A stretch of 64,000 nucleotides of DNA from Rhodamnia argentea (taxonomy: Eukaryota; Streptophyta; Magnoliopsida; Myrtales; Myrtaceae). The position numbers and the translations under genes are program-made. The notes under the pieces are model-generated. The model saw nothing but the letters and a program-made list of their open reading frames with translations, had not been told where the DNA came from and ran no database searches. The stretch is taken from contig NC_063154.1 of assembly GCF_020921035.1 (NCBI RefSeq), positions 6,262,001 to 6,326,000 on the forward strand, read 5' to 3'. This document shows, piece after piece, positions 38,407-51,617 of the stretch; position 1 is the first letter of the stretch; each line of letters begins with the position of its first letter.

Positions 38407-38969
38407 ATTGTCCAAAAAGTCATAAATTTATTGCACTATGGCCAATTCAGTCCCGAACTTTTTCGCATTGTGCTAATTGAGTTCATCCGGCGAATTTCAG
38501 TTAGAAATCTCTGAAATGGAAGGCCGGCACAAATGTGGATAATTTTTTTTTTAAATATTTAAGAAATTTCTATACTTTTCATAATTTATTTTTGATTTTT
38601 TATTTTACTTTCTTTCGTTTTCTTTTTTCCCTTCAAAGCTTGGAGAGAGTCGCTGGTCACAGGTGAGGGCTTGCCGACCCTTGCCGTCCTAGCTATTGCT
38701 GGACTTGGTAGAAAAGAAAAAGGAAAAGAAAGAAAGAAAAACAAAAAATTTTAAAAAGTCAAATTTTAAAAAAAAATCATAAAAAATTATCCATGTCACT
38801 GTCGATCATCTCACGTGGCATTACCGACGTCTAGGTCAATGATTTCCGACAAAAATTGATCGGATGGACTCAATTGGCAAAACGCGAGAAGATTTAGGAT
38901 TTAATTGTGAAAACAAAAATGTTCATTACTAAATTGATTCAAGTGCAATAATAGAACTTTCTGGACAAT
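38407..38969. mobile_element. Foldback / TIR non-autonomous element, ~560 bp
   Basis: The left end ATTGTCCAAAAAGTCATAAA and the reverse complement of the right end (AATTGTCCAGAAAGTTCTAT) are inverted copies that continue inward (TTATTGCACTA/TTATTGCACTT). The interior has arms with GAATTTCAGTTAGAAATC and its complement around a GC-richer core (GAGAGAGTCGCTGGTCACAGG). No open frame. Confidence 0.65.
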
Positions 38970-41639
38970 TTTTTTTTTTTGATATGGGGGTGGGAAGAGA
39001 TAACCGAGAGGATTTCGATTCTTTTTTATTAGATTTTCCTCCGTTCTCTGCGACCCAAGAAAAAAAAAAAAGTCAAAAGTTTTTCTTAACGTTCCGCCCA
39101 AAACTTTCATAGCGTCCACGCATCTGCTAAACAATTGGTTTTGCTAACGAATCAAACCACTCAGTAGCATATACTCATTTTTAGATATTTCGATCGCGGC
39201 ATCTAAAGCTGGGGAGCGATTTTATTCGAGAACTTTGCATCTTTCTTTCCGATGCAATTCCAATTCCGCATGCGATGCTCTCAACTTTCCAATTTAGGCA
39301 GCCCCGGTACGAAATGCGATCGGTCCCCGACGCTCCGATGCGGGGCAATCAACAGGCGACACGAACGGCCGTACGAAATCGCCAACACATTCTCGGAAAT
39401 CACGTCATTCGAGTGTCGACATCATGCGTTTCTGGATGGACAACAGGACATGGTCCAACGAAAGCCCTGCGGATGCTTTAGACGACCCGTGTTTGGAATA
39501 TTTAAAAGCGTGGCTCTTCGTTGTCAATGAAAAGAGGGACGAGCTCACCGGACAACAACGTTGGAAAAAAAAAAAAAAAAAAGACACACTGGATATTGGA
39601 GCGCGAAGCGATCTCGAGAGATGAATTGAGAATAGCCGTTAAACGTATGATGAACGGATGCCTTGGCACGAATGACCCACTTGGTCATAGGATGACATGA
39701 CCCCAGTACTAACTCGAGCTATCAAATTCTTGAATGCTGTAGGAGCTATCAACCTCACCTACACCCTCTCGGCGTGTCGATGTCTTGAAAACTGGAAAGG
39801 AGGTCGCACCGGATGGCTCGCCATCCCCTATATAGGATTTGACCTGGTTCAAGTAAAGAAAGCCTTGATCTAACTCTAATATGTCACAATATATGGTCGA
39901 AACTGTTAGGACAAGAAGCCGATGAGTGGGGTAAACACAGGCTATAACCATGGCTCCCTTTCTTATAGACCAAGACATACGCCGATGGTAAGCAATGAAT
40001 TAAGGATCCACAATATCATGATAAAAGTTATTCGCGTTCATACAATAGAGACTCACCAATCGTATAACGATATATTTGGCATGGTCGGATGAGCGCATGT
40101 CGAACCAAGTAGGATGGATGAACGTATGTCAAACCAAGTAGGATGGATGAGATCGAATCTCAAGCCGGTTCCTTATTGAACCTCGGAAAAGAATTGGATG
40201 CATTACACTAGTGGGAATATGTATGACGCAGATGTTTTAACTGGCGAACAAGATCTGGTGCATGCACGCGGAATTTTCAGGCCTCGTGCTCTCTTTAAAC
40301 TTAGTCTTTGCATGCACCAGAAGGCTCCTCCGCTTGAACAGTCGCGACCTTTGGGTGTTTGAATTCGCACTCCATAAAGGGTAAGTCCCGACCTTTGCGA
40401 CTCCAGCGGTGGGATTGGCGCGGTCGGATTCTCACGCGGGACCTACCACTGATGATTGCGCGGCGGGCTTCTCAGCATCTGATCCGGAGCCCCGATATCT
40501 TGTCTCTGACCCGGATCGGGGGGAGAAAACGGGTCTTAACTCACATACGGTGGGACGAATTCGTTATATTCAACAAATGTTCAGAAATGAGTTTAAATAT
40601 AATATGAGTATTAAAAATAAATCATAAATAAGTTTACAATTTTATTTAAATCTAACTAATCTCTATGACTCTCTCTTTATGCTCTCTTGCCTTTATTTGA
40701 TCTTGCGTTCACCAACCTCAATTTGGGTATGAATTTTTTTAAATTTGGTCAAATATGAAAGTATTTTAAAAATATGATTTGGATCGTGTATTCACTGTAC
40801 ATGGGCTGGGTTGGGTATTCGTTGCACATGGATCGTGTCGAGAATGGGTCGCTATATTTACATTGCAAGGAAATGAACTAAAACGGATTAAATAAGTCTA
40901 TGTTGGATCGAACCATTTTCGATCCGATCCGAACTACTTGTCTGACAGACCTAGGATCTCTCATCCGTTTTTGTATAAAATGCACTTCCTAACCGTATCA
41001 AAACATATCCATGATGGCACGACACTGAGTGGCCGGACTCGGTCCACAAAGGTCCGATGAACTTCTAATCTTCGTAAGCCATGTTTCTCTCAAAGTTCGC
41101 CAAGTGGATGCCGGCCTCCTACGGAGACTCCCCAGTGAAGGCCAAACTCGAGATGGGCAAATATGAAAAGCGCGTTAAACTCGTGTCATTGATTAAATCC
41201 ATTTACAAAACTTAGAAAGAGCACAAACTAAACTTTACGAGCGACTCTAGAGCTACAAGTCGACGGCGCGAATTCGAAAAAATGCTCGCGGGAGCTAGAG
41301 TTCGACAGCATCAAAGAGAAAAGGAACGAAGACTTTGATGAAACAACTAAGAACTCGTGATTTGATTGAGTCCGCGCGCGTTCATCGAATCTTAATCTTG
41401 CTTTTATACTTTTTAATTGTCATTGCCCACCACGATCCGAGTGAATTTTTTTGGGCATGGTCTATGCATTACCTAAGAAAGCCATGTAATAAAACCTATA
41501 AATAGGTTTCATGTACTATTTTCTATACACATCAAAATATACTGAAATTCATCATTTTTTTCTTCCCCTCATTATTCTTAGCTAGCATCAGTGCACTCGA
41601 AAAAAATCCCAAATTCACAAAAAATTTCCATTTCAGCAT
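38970..41639. other. Gene-free intergenic DNA
   Basis: No gene recognised. It has poly-A/T tracts, a 30-bp tandem duplication at 40094-40152, and GC-richer patches (39290-39480, 40380-40560) whose open frames match nothing I know and lack splice or codon support. Confidence 0.4.
40094..40152. repeat. 30-bp tandem duplication
   Basis: GCATGTCGAACCAAGTAGGA (from 40094) is repeated as GTATGTCAAACCAAGTAGGA (from 40124), both continuing TGGATGA. It lies in gene-free DNA. Confidence 0.85.
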
Positions 41640-41875
41640 CATTTATTTCAATAAAAAAAATGAATTTAAGAATTTTTTTTTTAAAATTGATTGCTTGTAA
41701 CGCTAAAAATAATCAACCAATGAAAAAAAAAAATTCATCATCAACAATGGATCATATTTAAATACATTCGTGAGCAATGAAAATATTTTTTGTTAATTTA
41801 TTTTCGTAAGTGAATATTTCTCAAATCGTTCATTTCTCGAGAAATAAATTGAATCCGATCGAACACTAAATGCTT
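41640..41875. repeat. Dispersed ~230-bp repeat, copy 2 of 3
   Basis: Shares the block order with 36662-36893 and 43625-43830, including AAATTGATTGCTTGTAACGC, TTCATCATCAACAATGGATC, TTCGTGAGCAATGAAAATAT and an end with TCTCGAGAAATAAATTGAA. Confidence 0.5.
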
Positions 41876-42356
41876 TACACTAGACTTTTATCCTGCAAAA
41901 TCTTCAATTTCATATGCATTCCTGGTCTGAATAAAGAATCCAAAAGAAGGGGGGGCATAAAAATTTGAGGGGACCTTCCCCGTTCGCACTTGTCGTGTCA
42001 TTTCAAAGCGTGAGGGGAAAAGTGATTAGCCTCTCAACTTGAACGTTTGTCATATCCAAGTTGGATTTATCAATGCTTTTATACACATGAAAAAGTAGGT
42101 TTTGTCACTTTTGTCTCGTTTTTTAAATTTTCCCATTTGGCTCTCGCGCTTGCGTATTGCTTTAGCACTACAAAGCAATTCATGCCAAAAGTGAGTTTTG
42201 CAGCATCCGTTTTTTGGATTTCCCATTTAGCCCCGTCTACATATTACTTAAATGTTATAAAGCAATTTAGCTTTAAAGGGGACAAAGCAAAAATTGACAA
42301 AAAAAGAAGAAGGTAAATTTATATAAAGAAAAAAAAGTTAGGGCACGCAAGGTAAT

Positions 42357-42597
42357 GCTTCTGCTCTAGAGATCAACTCTCGATCGGAAGTTAATTTTTC
42401 TATTCATTGAGAGAAGTAAAAAAAAAAAAAATTACTTTTTCAAGTGACTCCAGAATTATTTCTGGAGCAAAAAAATGCTCTAGAAGTAAAAAAAAATGAA
42501 GTTTACTAACCAAACAGATTTCTGCTCTAGAATTTGTGTTATCAAATGAATTTCTACTGCATAAGTACTCTTAGTGCACAAATTCTACTACAGAAGC
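42357..42597. mobile_element. Putative MITE (~240 bp)
   Basis: The ends are imperfect inverted copies: GCTTCTGCTCTAGAG at the left, and the reverse complement of the right end reads GCTTCTGTAGTAGAA. The interior carries TCTAGAG/CTCTAGAA words and a small hairpin CTCCAGAATTATTTCTGGAG. No coding capacity. Confidence 0.5.
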
Positions 42598-43624
42598 GAC
42601 GGCATGCGCGCTAACTACCCACTTAACCTTTTGTAATGCCTTAATTGTCCCCATAGTGCAATAACCAACCGCAACCTTAGCTCTTTTATTTATTTATGAA
42701 TTTCGAACAAAAGTTTGTTTACAGTTACTAAAAAATCATTCTTTCTAGAATAAAATCCACATGGCGGTTAAAAAAAAGGGCGGTAGATATTTTATTTCTC
42801 TGTGCAATTAAATTTGTTAATCCTATTAATACTTTATTATGATGATGTTACGTAAAGAACGAAAAAATAACTGGGTCGCCCCTACGTAAAAATTAGCATT
42901 CACGTGATATGATTTAGACCAAAAGTTAGGGCAGTTGGTCTCAGTTTTAATTTCCATTACAACCCTTGCTTGCAAGCAAATGAACACCAAATATAGCAAT
43001 CGATCACGTCCGGGTTGACCATGTAATTTGGACTGATTGGACTTTTTCTAGGTAGAACTTTTTCCCACCAACTCCACCTCTCACACAATCTTGTAGTTTG
43101 GATAAGTTCGCGTAATTTTATTTTATTTTTTTAACCTCAACCTTAGCATATCCTTCCCCTTCATTTTACATCTCAAAGCTCTCAACCGTGTTCAAAGTGG
43201 CTCTGTAGGTAAGTTATTAGGTTGATTTCTCTTGCCAATTTTTTTTTTAACAAGTTTTAGATTTATTAAGATTATGCAACATATTCAATAGTTCACTAGA
43301 AAAGTTGATCGTCGTTAACGATGTTCAATATCTTTCTCACTCTTCGTTGATGTTAGTCCGACGCTTATATATACACACACACATCATGCATTATCGATAC
43401 TCGAAGTGTTGATTTTCCGCAAAAGTAATTGCGCACACGTGAGGGCTTAAAAGGCGAAAACTATATGAAAAAAAAAAAGATGGGCCGATTACTATACTTA
43501 ATGGAAGCAAAAGGAATTCTTTTCAAGTACGGCTCAAATATGTATGATTAAGTTACATGATAAAAGTGCAAGGGGGAGTACGATATAAACACCAACCTAC
43601 GCAACTTTCGAAATTATGGGTGCG
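42598..43624. other. AT-rich intergenic DNA
   Basis: No gene or clear element seen, apart from a short (CA) run near 43372-43383. Confidence 0.35.
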
Positions 43625-43830
43625 ATCATTTCACCAAAAAATTCGCATATTTTTTAAAAGAATGATTACTTATTATCATTTTGAAAAGTTTATCAACAAA
43701 AAATGCTCTCATCATCGACCACGATTTATGCCTAATTATTTTCGTGAGAGATAAAAATATTTTTTACTTATTTATTTTTGTATGTGCTACAAGCGATTAC
43801 ATTTCGAAACAAGCACGTCCTAAATGATAT
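43625..43830. repeat. Dispersed ~230-bp repeat, copy 3 of 3
   Basis: Collinear with 36662-36893 and 41640-41875: TTTTGAAAAGTTTATCAACA, TCTCATCATCGACCACGATT, TTCGTGAGAGATAAAAATAT, with an end TTTCGAAACAAGCACGTCC. Confidence 0.5.
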
Positions 43831-45694
43831 CGTTCTACAAAAGCCACCGGTTCAAGGGAAATACCGAGTCCCAGGGCACCATGCATACCAACATTAACAG
43901 TTATCCACAAACATGCCCATACATACGCTTGGCAGTTGGCACTATCGTATCTCTACCGTAGAAACCCCCGTATTTATCTCCAAAAAAAAAAGAAGAAGAA
44001 GGAAGGTGGAAGGAAACGACGACGTCGTATCGGAAAACGCCGTGCTAGTTTGGACGTCGTAAATAAAGCCCACCCCCCAAACCGTGCTTTAATTTTAGGC
44101 CGAACACGAATTGCGAACACGTGTCTCGCTCGCACTGACCTCGAATCGACGGGGAGGGAGGGACCGGACCGGACCGGAAATAATTAGAAAGGGTCAAATC
44201 TACGGAAGGACCGAACACCTCCACGTCGTATCGAGAATCGGATTATGACAAAATCTTTCCCTAAAACATTATTAATTAAAGGGCCCCCCCCAAAAAAAAA
44301 AGCGTCCGATATTTTAATGTGTGGGGGGGAAAAAAAAGGAAGATTTTATAACGGGCCCACCCCCACGTTTTGGCGTGCGGAATAATCATGTATTATCTTC
44401 ATTGCTCTTTTTTTTTTTTTTTAAGTGCGCTAAGTTAATTCCTCCTCTTCTTTCATTTCTCTTTCCCTATTCATTCCGTTCGATATTTCTCTCGCTCGCC
44501 TAGATGAAATAATGCTTAATAGCTATCGAAATCGAACTTCCCTAGACTCGAATAATATGCCTCTCGTCTTCGACGAATCCTCCTCGTGTGTATATCATAA
44601 TTTCGATTTTTTTTTTGTTTTTCTGTGTGAGTCGCACCGGGAATCTTAGGATGGATTGAATCGTCCACCGATTTTTTTTTGCCGAAACACGATGCTTCCC
44701 TACACACGACGGGTAACTTTAGCGTGCACATACCAGAGCACGGTATCTCCTAGCATGTGCACGAACTCCTTTAGAGTAATTTTCGCTTTTAACCTCGCTT
44801 TTCGAAAAAAAAAAATGTATATATTTTTTTTATAATGAAAGAGGTGAAGCCCAAAAGTTACATCAGAACCGGTCTAACGAAACTTGATCAAGCTCGATCT
44901 CCTAACAATGAAAGAATCAAACCTCTCGATGGCCTATTTAAAATTAAGGTGTCATAATGATCCAATTTGCTAACCAATCGGCGCACGGGGTTTTCTAACA
45001 TAAAATTATGCAAAAATTCGACATGCTGGAAATACAATAAAAGCTTATGAATCCGAGAAATGAGCGTCTCACTAAAGTTAATGGATAGATTTTCTGGGGC
45101 GGTGAAATAGCGGTTTGAGAGACCACTTCCATAATAAGTTTAAGGATGCCCAAAGAAATAGCTATAGCCGTATATGAATCTTTGAATTTTCTTTTTCTGT
45201 CCCAATTTTCCTTTCCAATACGTGTTCACGCGCGCGAGTTGCGACATGATGTTTATTAATCAAGCTATCGAATTACAGACAGATAAATAATAAATAAAGA
45301 CCATAAGGGCCTTTTTAATTATTTTCCGACCAAAACAGAAAAAAAAAGAGGTAAAAAAAAAGAATAATTAAACAGAGATATATGCGGGTTGGGGGTGGGG
45401 TCGGGCCTGCGATCACGTATCTTTCTCACGTACATCATTCTTCACCCTTTCACTTTGACGGCGATCCGTTCTTTTCCTCCTCCTGCTTTTCTTTTTCCCT
45501 CTCTCTGTACCCTGCAACTAATGCAGTGACAGGACCAAGCTTTCAGCAAATCGTACTAACCCTAGCTCTCCATCCATCTCTCTCTCTCTCTCTCTCTCCC
45601 TCCCTCTCTCCCTCTCTCCAGAGTTATTCTTCGCCCTCTTGCTCGCCGCGTCCCACTCGAGCTCAATCCCGATTCCTCCTCGGATGAAGTAGCC
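43831..45694. other. Upstream region of WRKY57-like gene
   Basis: No gene before the WRKY ATG. The proximal 200 bases are CT-rich with a (TC)n run at 45577-45618, typical of a plant 5' leader or core promoter. A two-codon upstream frame (ATG CAG TGA near 45520) would count only if transcription starts further upstream. Confidence 0.4.
45577..45618. repeat. CT-rich microsatellite in the WRKY57 leader
   Basis: An almost pure (TC)n run grading into CCCTC repeats, ending 77 bases before the start codon. In plants such tracts often lie in 5' leaders; an effect on expression is not shown here. Confidence 0.8.
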
Positions 45695-48600
45695 ATGGAC
45701 GACGACGAAGATGGGCCGCCAGGATTGGTGGGCGATTTCGCCGGAGGCTCCAGCTGGCCGCACCTCGGCCCCGACGCAGACAGCGTCTACTTCCTCGGCG
45801 CCGGCGCCGAGAGCAACATACTCAGCGAGTTCGGGTGGAGCCTCCACGCCGGCGACGAGCCGCGCCCGCCGCACGACGAGCGCGGAGTGGAGGGCCCCTG
45901 TCCCGTCGGCTTCGGGGCCTTCGATTCCGCGGGAGCCCTCCCCGCCGGGGGAGTCGGCTGCGGCGGCGGTCGCTTCGGGAGGTCCGATCCGTCGGCGGCG
46001 GGCGGATCGGTCGGGGGGGAGGCGTCGACGTCGAACGCGTCGGACTCGAGCGCGAGCGAGGATCTGCCGGAGAAGTCCGCGAGCTCCGGGGGCAAGCCGC
46101 CCGAGACACCGTGAGTTTTGTATCGTAGGGTTTCTAAAAGCTTCGAAATTGGGTTGCGGATGGTTGGGATGGGCCGAGTCGTAATTTACTCCAAATCGAA
46201 TGGCAAAAGGGGACGAAATAAGAGTCAAAACCAGGGACTGAACGAGTCAGACACACAGAATCGTAATTTGGGTAGTTGTTATCTGTACTCGTTTCTGAAA
46301 ATCTGCTTGAGAGGGAGTGCAATTCCTTTTGTCCGTACGGCGCGAGAACCAGTCCCCTCAAATCCTCCAAGCTTCACCTCCACCTCCAGCTCGCTCATGC
46401 AAATGGGGATGAGCGAGCGAGCGAGCGATGGCCGCCAGTGAGGGCGAGGTAATTTCGTAGGCGCGGAAATATCGCCGGCGGTCCGGTGAATTCGCCAGAA
46501 TACCGGGGGTGTTTGCTGCATTAATTACGTCCCCGAACGCCGCCGCCATTGCGGCGGGAATGGCGTGCTGCAACCTTTTTTAGCAAAAGAGTCTCTGGCC
46601 GCGCCTTTTTCGTTTCCTTCTTTCTTTCTTTGTTACCCCCCAAAAAGTGAATTCTTTTGGTTAGTTCACGCAGTGTCGAAGCGAGGAGGATAATGAAACC
46701 ACCAGTTTTTAAGGATTTGATTTATTTAGGATGGTCCGTTCGGATTTGATATGTCCGCGACATGTTCCAGCGTTGATTTCTGAGAATCTACTACTGCGAC
46801 TCGCCCACTTGCCTTCTTTCTTTCCCTTTATATTATTCGAAAAGACATAATACCTTCCTCTCCTTGTTGCAAAGGCCTTCTGGGGTTGTTTTTCCACATG
46901 GGCGTGTGCTGAGATCTTTAACAAGTGAACTAGGTTTTCCACAGAGTAATTTTGCGTGGTGGCCATGCTTCTTGACCATCGTGACATCATTTTTTGCATC
47001 GAAAAGCTCTTGCTTCGCGCCGGTGTCTTTCGGTTAAAGAGCGTGTGGTGTCCGATACGTCATTCATGTGTGTGATTATTTGCCGTCTCGAATTGCATCT
47101 TGCACATTATACTATATTTTTTCTTCACCTCTCTATTTCTCTCATAGCCAGTTTCTACGTTGTAGTAATTCGAATAGGTTTTGGTATTATGATCACGGAG
47201 CTGGAAAACTTTCTTAGCTTCCTGTAACCTGCAATGCTGGGAAGATGTTACATTCCCCCCATTGAAATGTTGCGACCCTCGTCGGTCGAACCCTCTTGAG
47301 CTGACCTGAGATAGTTTCCCTGTATGGTTCTTCGAGTGATCTCAATCACATCTCTTGCGCCGAGAATTGAAGTCTTCTGTACGACCCTTAGATCCTATTT
47401 CCATGTGAAGGTGAGAAATCCTTGAAATTCAGGAGCCTAGATGATGCGAGATCTCTTAAGAATCTCGGGTAAAGGGTGGATCCTATTAAGAGCCAATCCT
47501 CTGCTCCTTGCCCACGTTAGTGTTGGAGAGTCAATACGTCCTTGCTTTATTCATGTTGTGAAGAAGGGCTATGCAAGCAAGTCTGAATCCTTTTGATTGA
47601 ATCTACAAATCCACACTTCACCTAAAATAAGGAAAAGAAAAGTTTACGCTTCTGGTGCATGTGTGTAGGCTGTCTTCCCCCTATTTTCTTGCAGTTGTTC
47701 AAATAGATGGATAACATGTCCTCCTTCCAGGAATAAGGTCCGGAGGAAGGGCCAGAAGCGGATCAGGCAGCCGCGCTTCGCATTCATGACAAAGAGCGAC
47801 ATCGACAATCTAGAAGATGGCTACCGCTGGCGGAAATACGGACAAAAGGCCGTGAAGAACAGCCCATTTCCAAGGTATGCTACTTATGCCACTTTGTAAC
47901 CTCAATGTTTCTTGCTCAAGCTCAGTTTGCGCCAATCATTTGTTCATGATCTCTCTATGTTTGCCATCATTCCCTATGAAACTTCATGGCTTTCTTGTTG
48001 TAGTTCGTTTGGTTTCCGAAACGAAATAAGGTGCAAATTGGATGACCATTATGTGAGAGTTCATACTTCTTTAAAAAGCGCCGACAAGCTAATTAAAAAT
48101 CTCCCCTTGCAGCACCGGTCAAACAATGGGATAGACATTTTGGTAAGAATATGTTTGGAATGGAATAGTTAATTATAACTAATAACAACTAATATTAGTT
48201 AGAAATACGAATTACATTTTAATTAGTAGTTAAAAATCAGTATTCTAATAATCCTACATTGATCATTAATTTCTATCCTAGGAAAGTATCATAATCATCC
48301 AAGAATAATAGAGAGGCTTTGTGAGATTATTATCCACTAGTTTTTTTTTTTTTTTTCCGAACCCACGAATGGCTGGGACATTGAGAAATATCTAAAAAAT
48401 ATCTTTTTTTGGCCGAATGGTATGTACTTCCAAGGTGCTCATTTTTCCAATTATGGAGCATGGCTAAGTGACCAAACTCACATTCGCCCACAACCGGTCC
48501 AAAAGGAGAAGGATCTTCCCCTCTCTAGAGTCAATAATTTCACTTGAGGTGACCAATCTCCGTCTATCATAATTACCAGAAATTTCCACTTTAACCATTT

Positions 48601-50305
48601 GCGAGTAGCTTAAGTTCTTATTCTATTTTACAATGTGGGTGTTCTTCCTGTTTATCATCTCGGCCAATGCTTGCTTTGTTAGATGATATGTGCAAAAGAA
48701 AGAAAAGGAACTTTGAAGAGTCACTCGGAAATCATCTGTTTTTGGTGGTTCAAAGAGAATGAAAGGTGAGAAGGGGAAAGTGAGTTCTTTCAAGCAATCA
48801 AGAGGAAGAGATATATTAACTTGGAAATTATTTTTCCTTTTATTCATTTTTCCTCAAAGAGTCATGAGGTTAAAACTAGAGAGAGGATGATTTTACCTTA
48901 TTTGTTTTCCCTTTGGTGGGAAGAAATACCTTCTTTTTCCTTGTGAATATATTTGGGAATTGCTAGATCGTATCAGTCGTATACTGTTAGCCATTTATGT
49001 TTTGAACGAAATCGGTCATGATGAATAGATTATGCAAAGCTCTAATAAGTTTTTCTAAGATGAAGAGATCACCTAACGTGATTTTGGAGATGTGAATTAT
49101 TCAGTCGATCATGTAAATAATAGGTTAAAAATGCCAATCAAAACTTTCTTCAATGCAAGTGATAAGTGGTACAAAAACATCAATGATGCTGCCTACAATG
49201 ATAGCATATGCCAATCGGTTCATATGTTGTGATTTTTCGTATTAATAAAGCACAGAGATGAAAACTCGAAATTTGAGAGAAAAATGAAATATTACAAAAA
49301 AGGAACTCAAAAGAAATTTGAATTTAGAATTAGATGCCACTTTTATATTCCATTAAAATAGATGAATTGACAATGATTTTTCATATATTCAAAATTATAT
49401 AGTTGTTATAATGTTGTAAAATAATTAGTATTCTGATTTTCTGTGATATCATCCACAAGATGACTGTTGGTGGTATTAATCTTTAGTTTACTTTACCCAG
49501 GGTCAGTGTAAAAATGGTGTGCTGCACGTAAAATTTCACCTTATCAAAGATGATAAGGTGGTCTCTTGTGACGCATGCGCCTGACCAATGTATGAACACA
49601 AGGTTGTGTGTTGTTTCTTTGTTTTATCATGTTTTTTTTTTCTTTTGTCGGCATTTTTTTTTTACCATGTTGAAGTTATGCTATATCTGCCTTGGGCTGG
49701 AAATGCATGAGAAAAACCAAAGGAGGGACGTAAAAGGGGGGGCAAAATCAAGAGGAGAAAACTAATTTACCCAAAGAAACAGAGGGAGTTGTGTTTTTCT
49801 TCTTCTCTATTTGGACTAAGCTATGGAGAATTCCAGATATGAAATTTGCCGAAGTACCACGTGAAAATCTGGCATTTTCATTTTTTGCTCCTGTTTGGGG
49901 TGACACAGGAGCTATTATCGGTGCACAAATAGCAGATGCACGGTGAAGAAACGGGTGGAACGCTCCTCTGAAGACCCTACCATTGTGATCACAACGTACG
50001 AAGGCCAACACTGCCATCACAGTGCCGGATTTCCCCGAGGCGGACTTGTCATTAGTCGCGAAGCCGGCCTCGTCGGCGGCCGCTTGGCTCCTCTCGCAAC
50101 CCGTCTCGACCATCCGCCATTTCAGCTTCCTCAAGAAATAAGTCCTCCTCCTGCTCGTCATCCTCCTCCGTGTAACAATTTACGGTCAACCCAATTGCCG
50201 AGTACTTCATCCGGAGATTCACGTGCGTTGCAGGTGCATAGCTCGGCGAATGTCGACCAGGGATTGTTAGGGGACATTGTGCCTCCGGGAATGCGTAACC
50301 GGTGA
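45695..50305 (+). CDS. WRKY57: WRKY57-like group IIc transcription factor
   Basis: Exons 45695-46110, 47731-47874 and 49909-50305 give 318 residues. WRKY proteins bind W-box DNA (TTGAC[C/T]) in the nucleus; Arabidopsis WRKY57 is linked to drought tolerance and to jasmonate/auxin control of leaf senescence. Seen here: an acidic N-terminus with [12 protein letters not shown], the WRKY57 signature; a Ser-rich stretch ending [10 protein letters not shown]; the basic patch [27 protein letters not shown] at 172-178; and a zinc finger with Cys192, Cys197, His221 and His223 (C-X4-C-X23-H-X-H), which places it in group IIc. The C-terminus [14 protein letters not shown] matches the family. The second intron interrupts the domain after NSPFPR, the usual position. 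Exon 1 is strongly GC-rich and produces long shadow frames on both strands. Introns are 1.6 and 2.0 kb. Intact. Confidence 0.95.
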
Positions 50306-50616
50306 TGGAAAAGTTAAATATGGTACACTCTAATCCACATTGTCATTTGGTCTATAGATATGTATATCTATTTATATTTGAACGAAAGTTCAAGCTTATT
50401 TACCCTCGCGCCATTTGAATTATTATGCGGACCTAATCCCTCGTTTTGATTCAGGAAGTAATTAGCCAGGTGACTAGTAGAAAGAGAAACCGTTAGGCTT
50501 TTCTTCGGGAGCATTAAGTCCTCATCTTCTCACGCATTCGTGGACCTCTCTTTAGGGGAACTGCGATTATGTGACTGGAAATGGCATTATCTCTCCCGTG
50601 CATATCCTAAACTTTT
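50306..50616. other. 3' flank of WRKY57-like gene
   Basis: Probable 3' UTR and downstream spacer. No gene seen. Confidence 0.4.
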
Positions 50617-51338
50617 CGGGATAATTATCTAAGTAGTCATAAATTTATTAAAATCGTTTTAATTCAGTCTTAAAATTTTCTTTTTTGCCAATTCAATCCT
50701 AAATTTTTTGCGTTTATCTCAATTCAATATATCTGGTTAATTTTGGCCGGAAATCGCAAATGTGGCATAATTGGCGCTGTCGTGGATAATTTTTAATAAT
50801 ATTTTAATATTTTTTGAATTATTTATTTATTTGTTTTTTTTCCTTTCCTTTCTTTTTTTTTCTTCCCTTCTTCGTCTTCCTCCAGTCGATGAGGTCACGC
50901 CTCCCCAAATCCTCTCCTTGGCTAGGCGAGGCTCAACCTCGCCGTCGCTAGGGTCATGCCATAGCCGGGCGCTTGGTTGGGCGAGGTTGCGCCTAGCTAA
51001 TGGCTGGCATTTGTGAGCTTTGCTAGAAGACTCGACTAGTCGTTGTACCTCAGCGATTGATTGGAGGAAGAAAAAATGGAAAAAAAAAAAAGACTAGGAA
51101 AAAATAAATAAAGATTAAGAAAAATAAAAATAAAAAAATTATTAAATATTGATCATGTCAACATCGGTCGCGTCATGTAACGCCGGCTGCGTCACGTCAG
51201 CAATTTCTGACGAAAATTGATAGGAAAGGATTGAATTAGAACAATGCAAAATGTTTAGACCTGAATAGGTAAAAAAAAAAGTTATGGCTGAATTAACACA
51301 ATTACAATAGATTTATGACTTTTTTGGTAATTTTTCAT
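50617..51338. mobile_element. Foldback / long-TIR non-autonomous element, ~720 bp
   Basis: The left segment AAGTAGTCATAAATTTATTA and the reverse complement of the right segment (AAAAAGTCATAAATCTATTG) are inverted copies. Inside, GGCCGGAAATCGCAAATGTGG is mirrored by the complement of the CAGCAATTTCTGACG region. The core (50880-51010) is GC-rich (GCTAGGCGAGGCTCAACCTC). The plan is the same as at 7.4, 38.4 and 61.7 kb. No transposase. Confidence 0.65.
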
Positions 51339-51617
51339 ATACTTCCCTATTAGGTGGAGTTGTTTTCCGAATGTAGAGCAAGTTATCGCAAGTGTGGCAT
51401 ATGTGAAACCTTAATTAGGAGATTTTAGATCATAGTTTAGCTAAGCTAGAAGTATTAACTATAGACGGACATATCTAAATATTTTGTAATTCTTGCATTT
51501 ACGAAAATGCATGCAGTCTCTGAATATCATTCTTTGCTCTAGCCTCTGATCTCATTCAAGGCTAGGTGCATATGAAACCGTACCGTATTATCTTTGTTAA
51601 ATGGCGAAGCAATGACA

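Noticed and set aside
39252..40607. Retrotransposon coding remnants in the GC-richer patches
   Set aside because: No reverse transcriptase, protease or integrase motif found in any frame; only short unsupported frames.
45518..46228. Long frames on both strands over WRKY57 exon 1 (up to 236 codons, minus strand)
   Set aside because: The exon is very GC-rich, which depletes stop codons in all frames. The antisense and shifted products are Arg/Pro/Ala-rich, with no domain.
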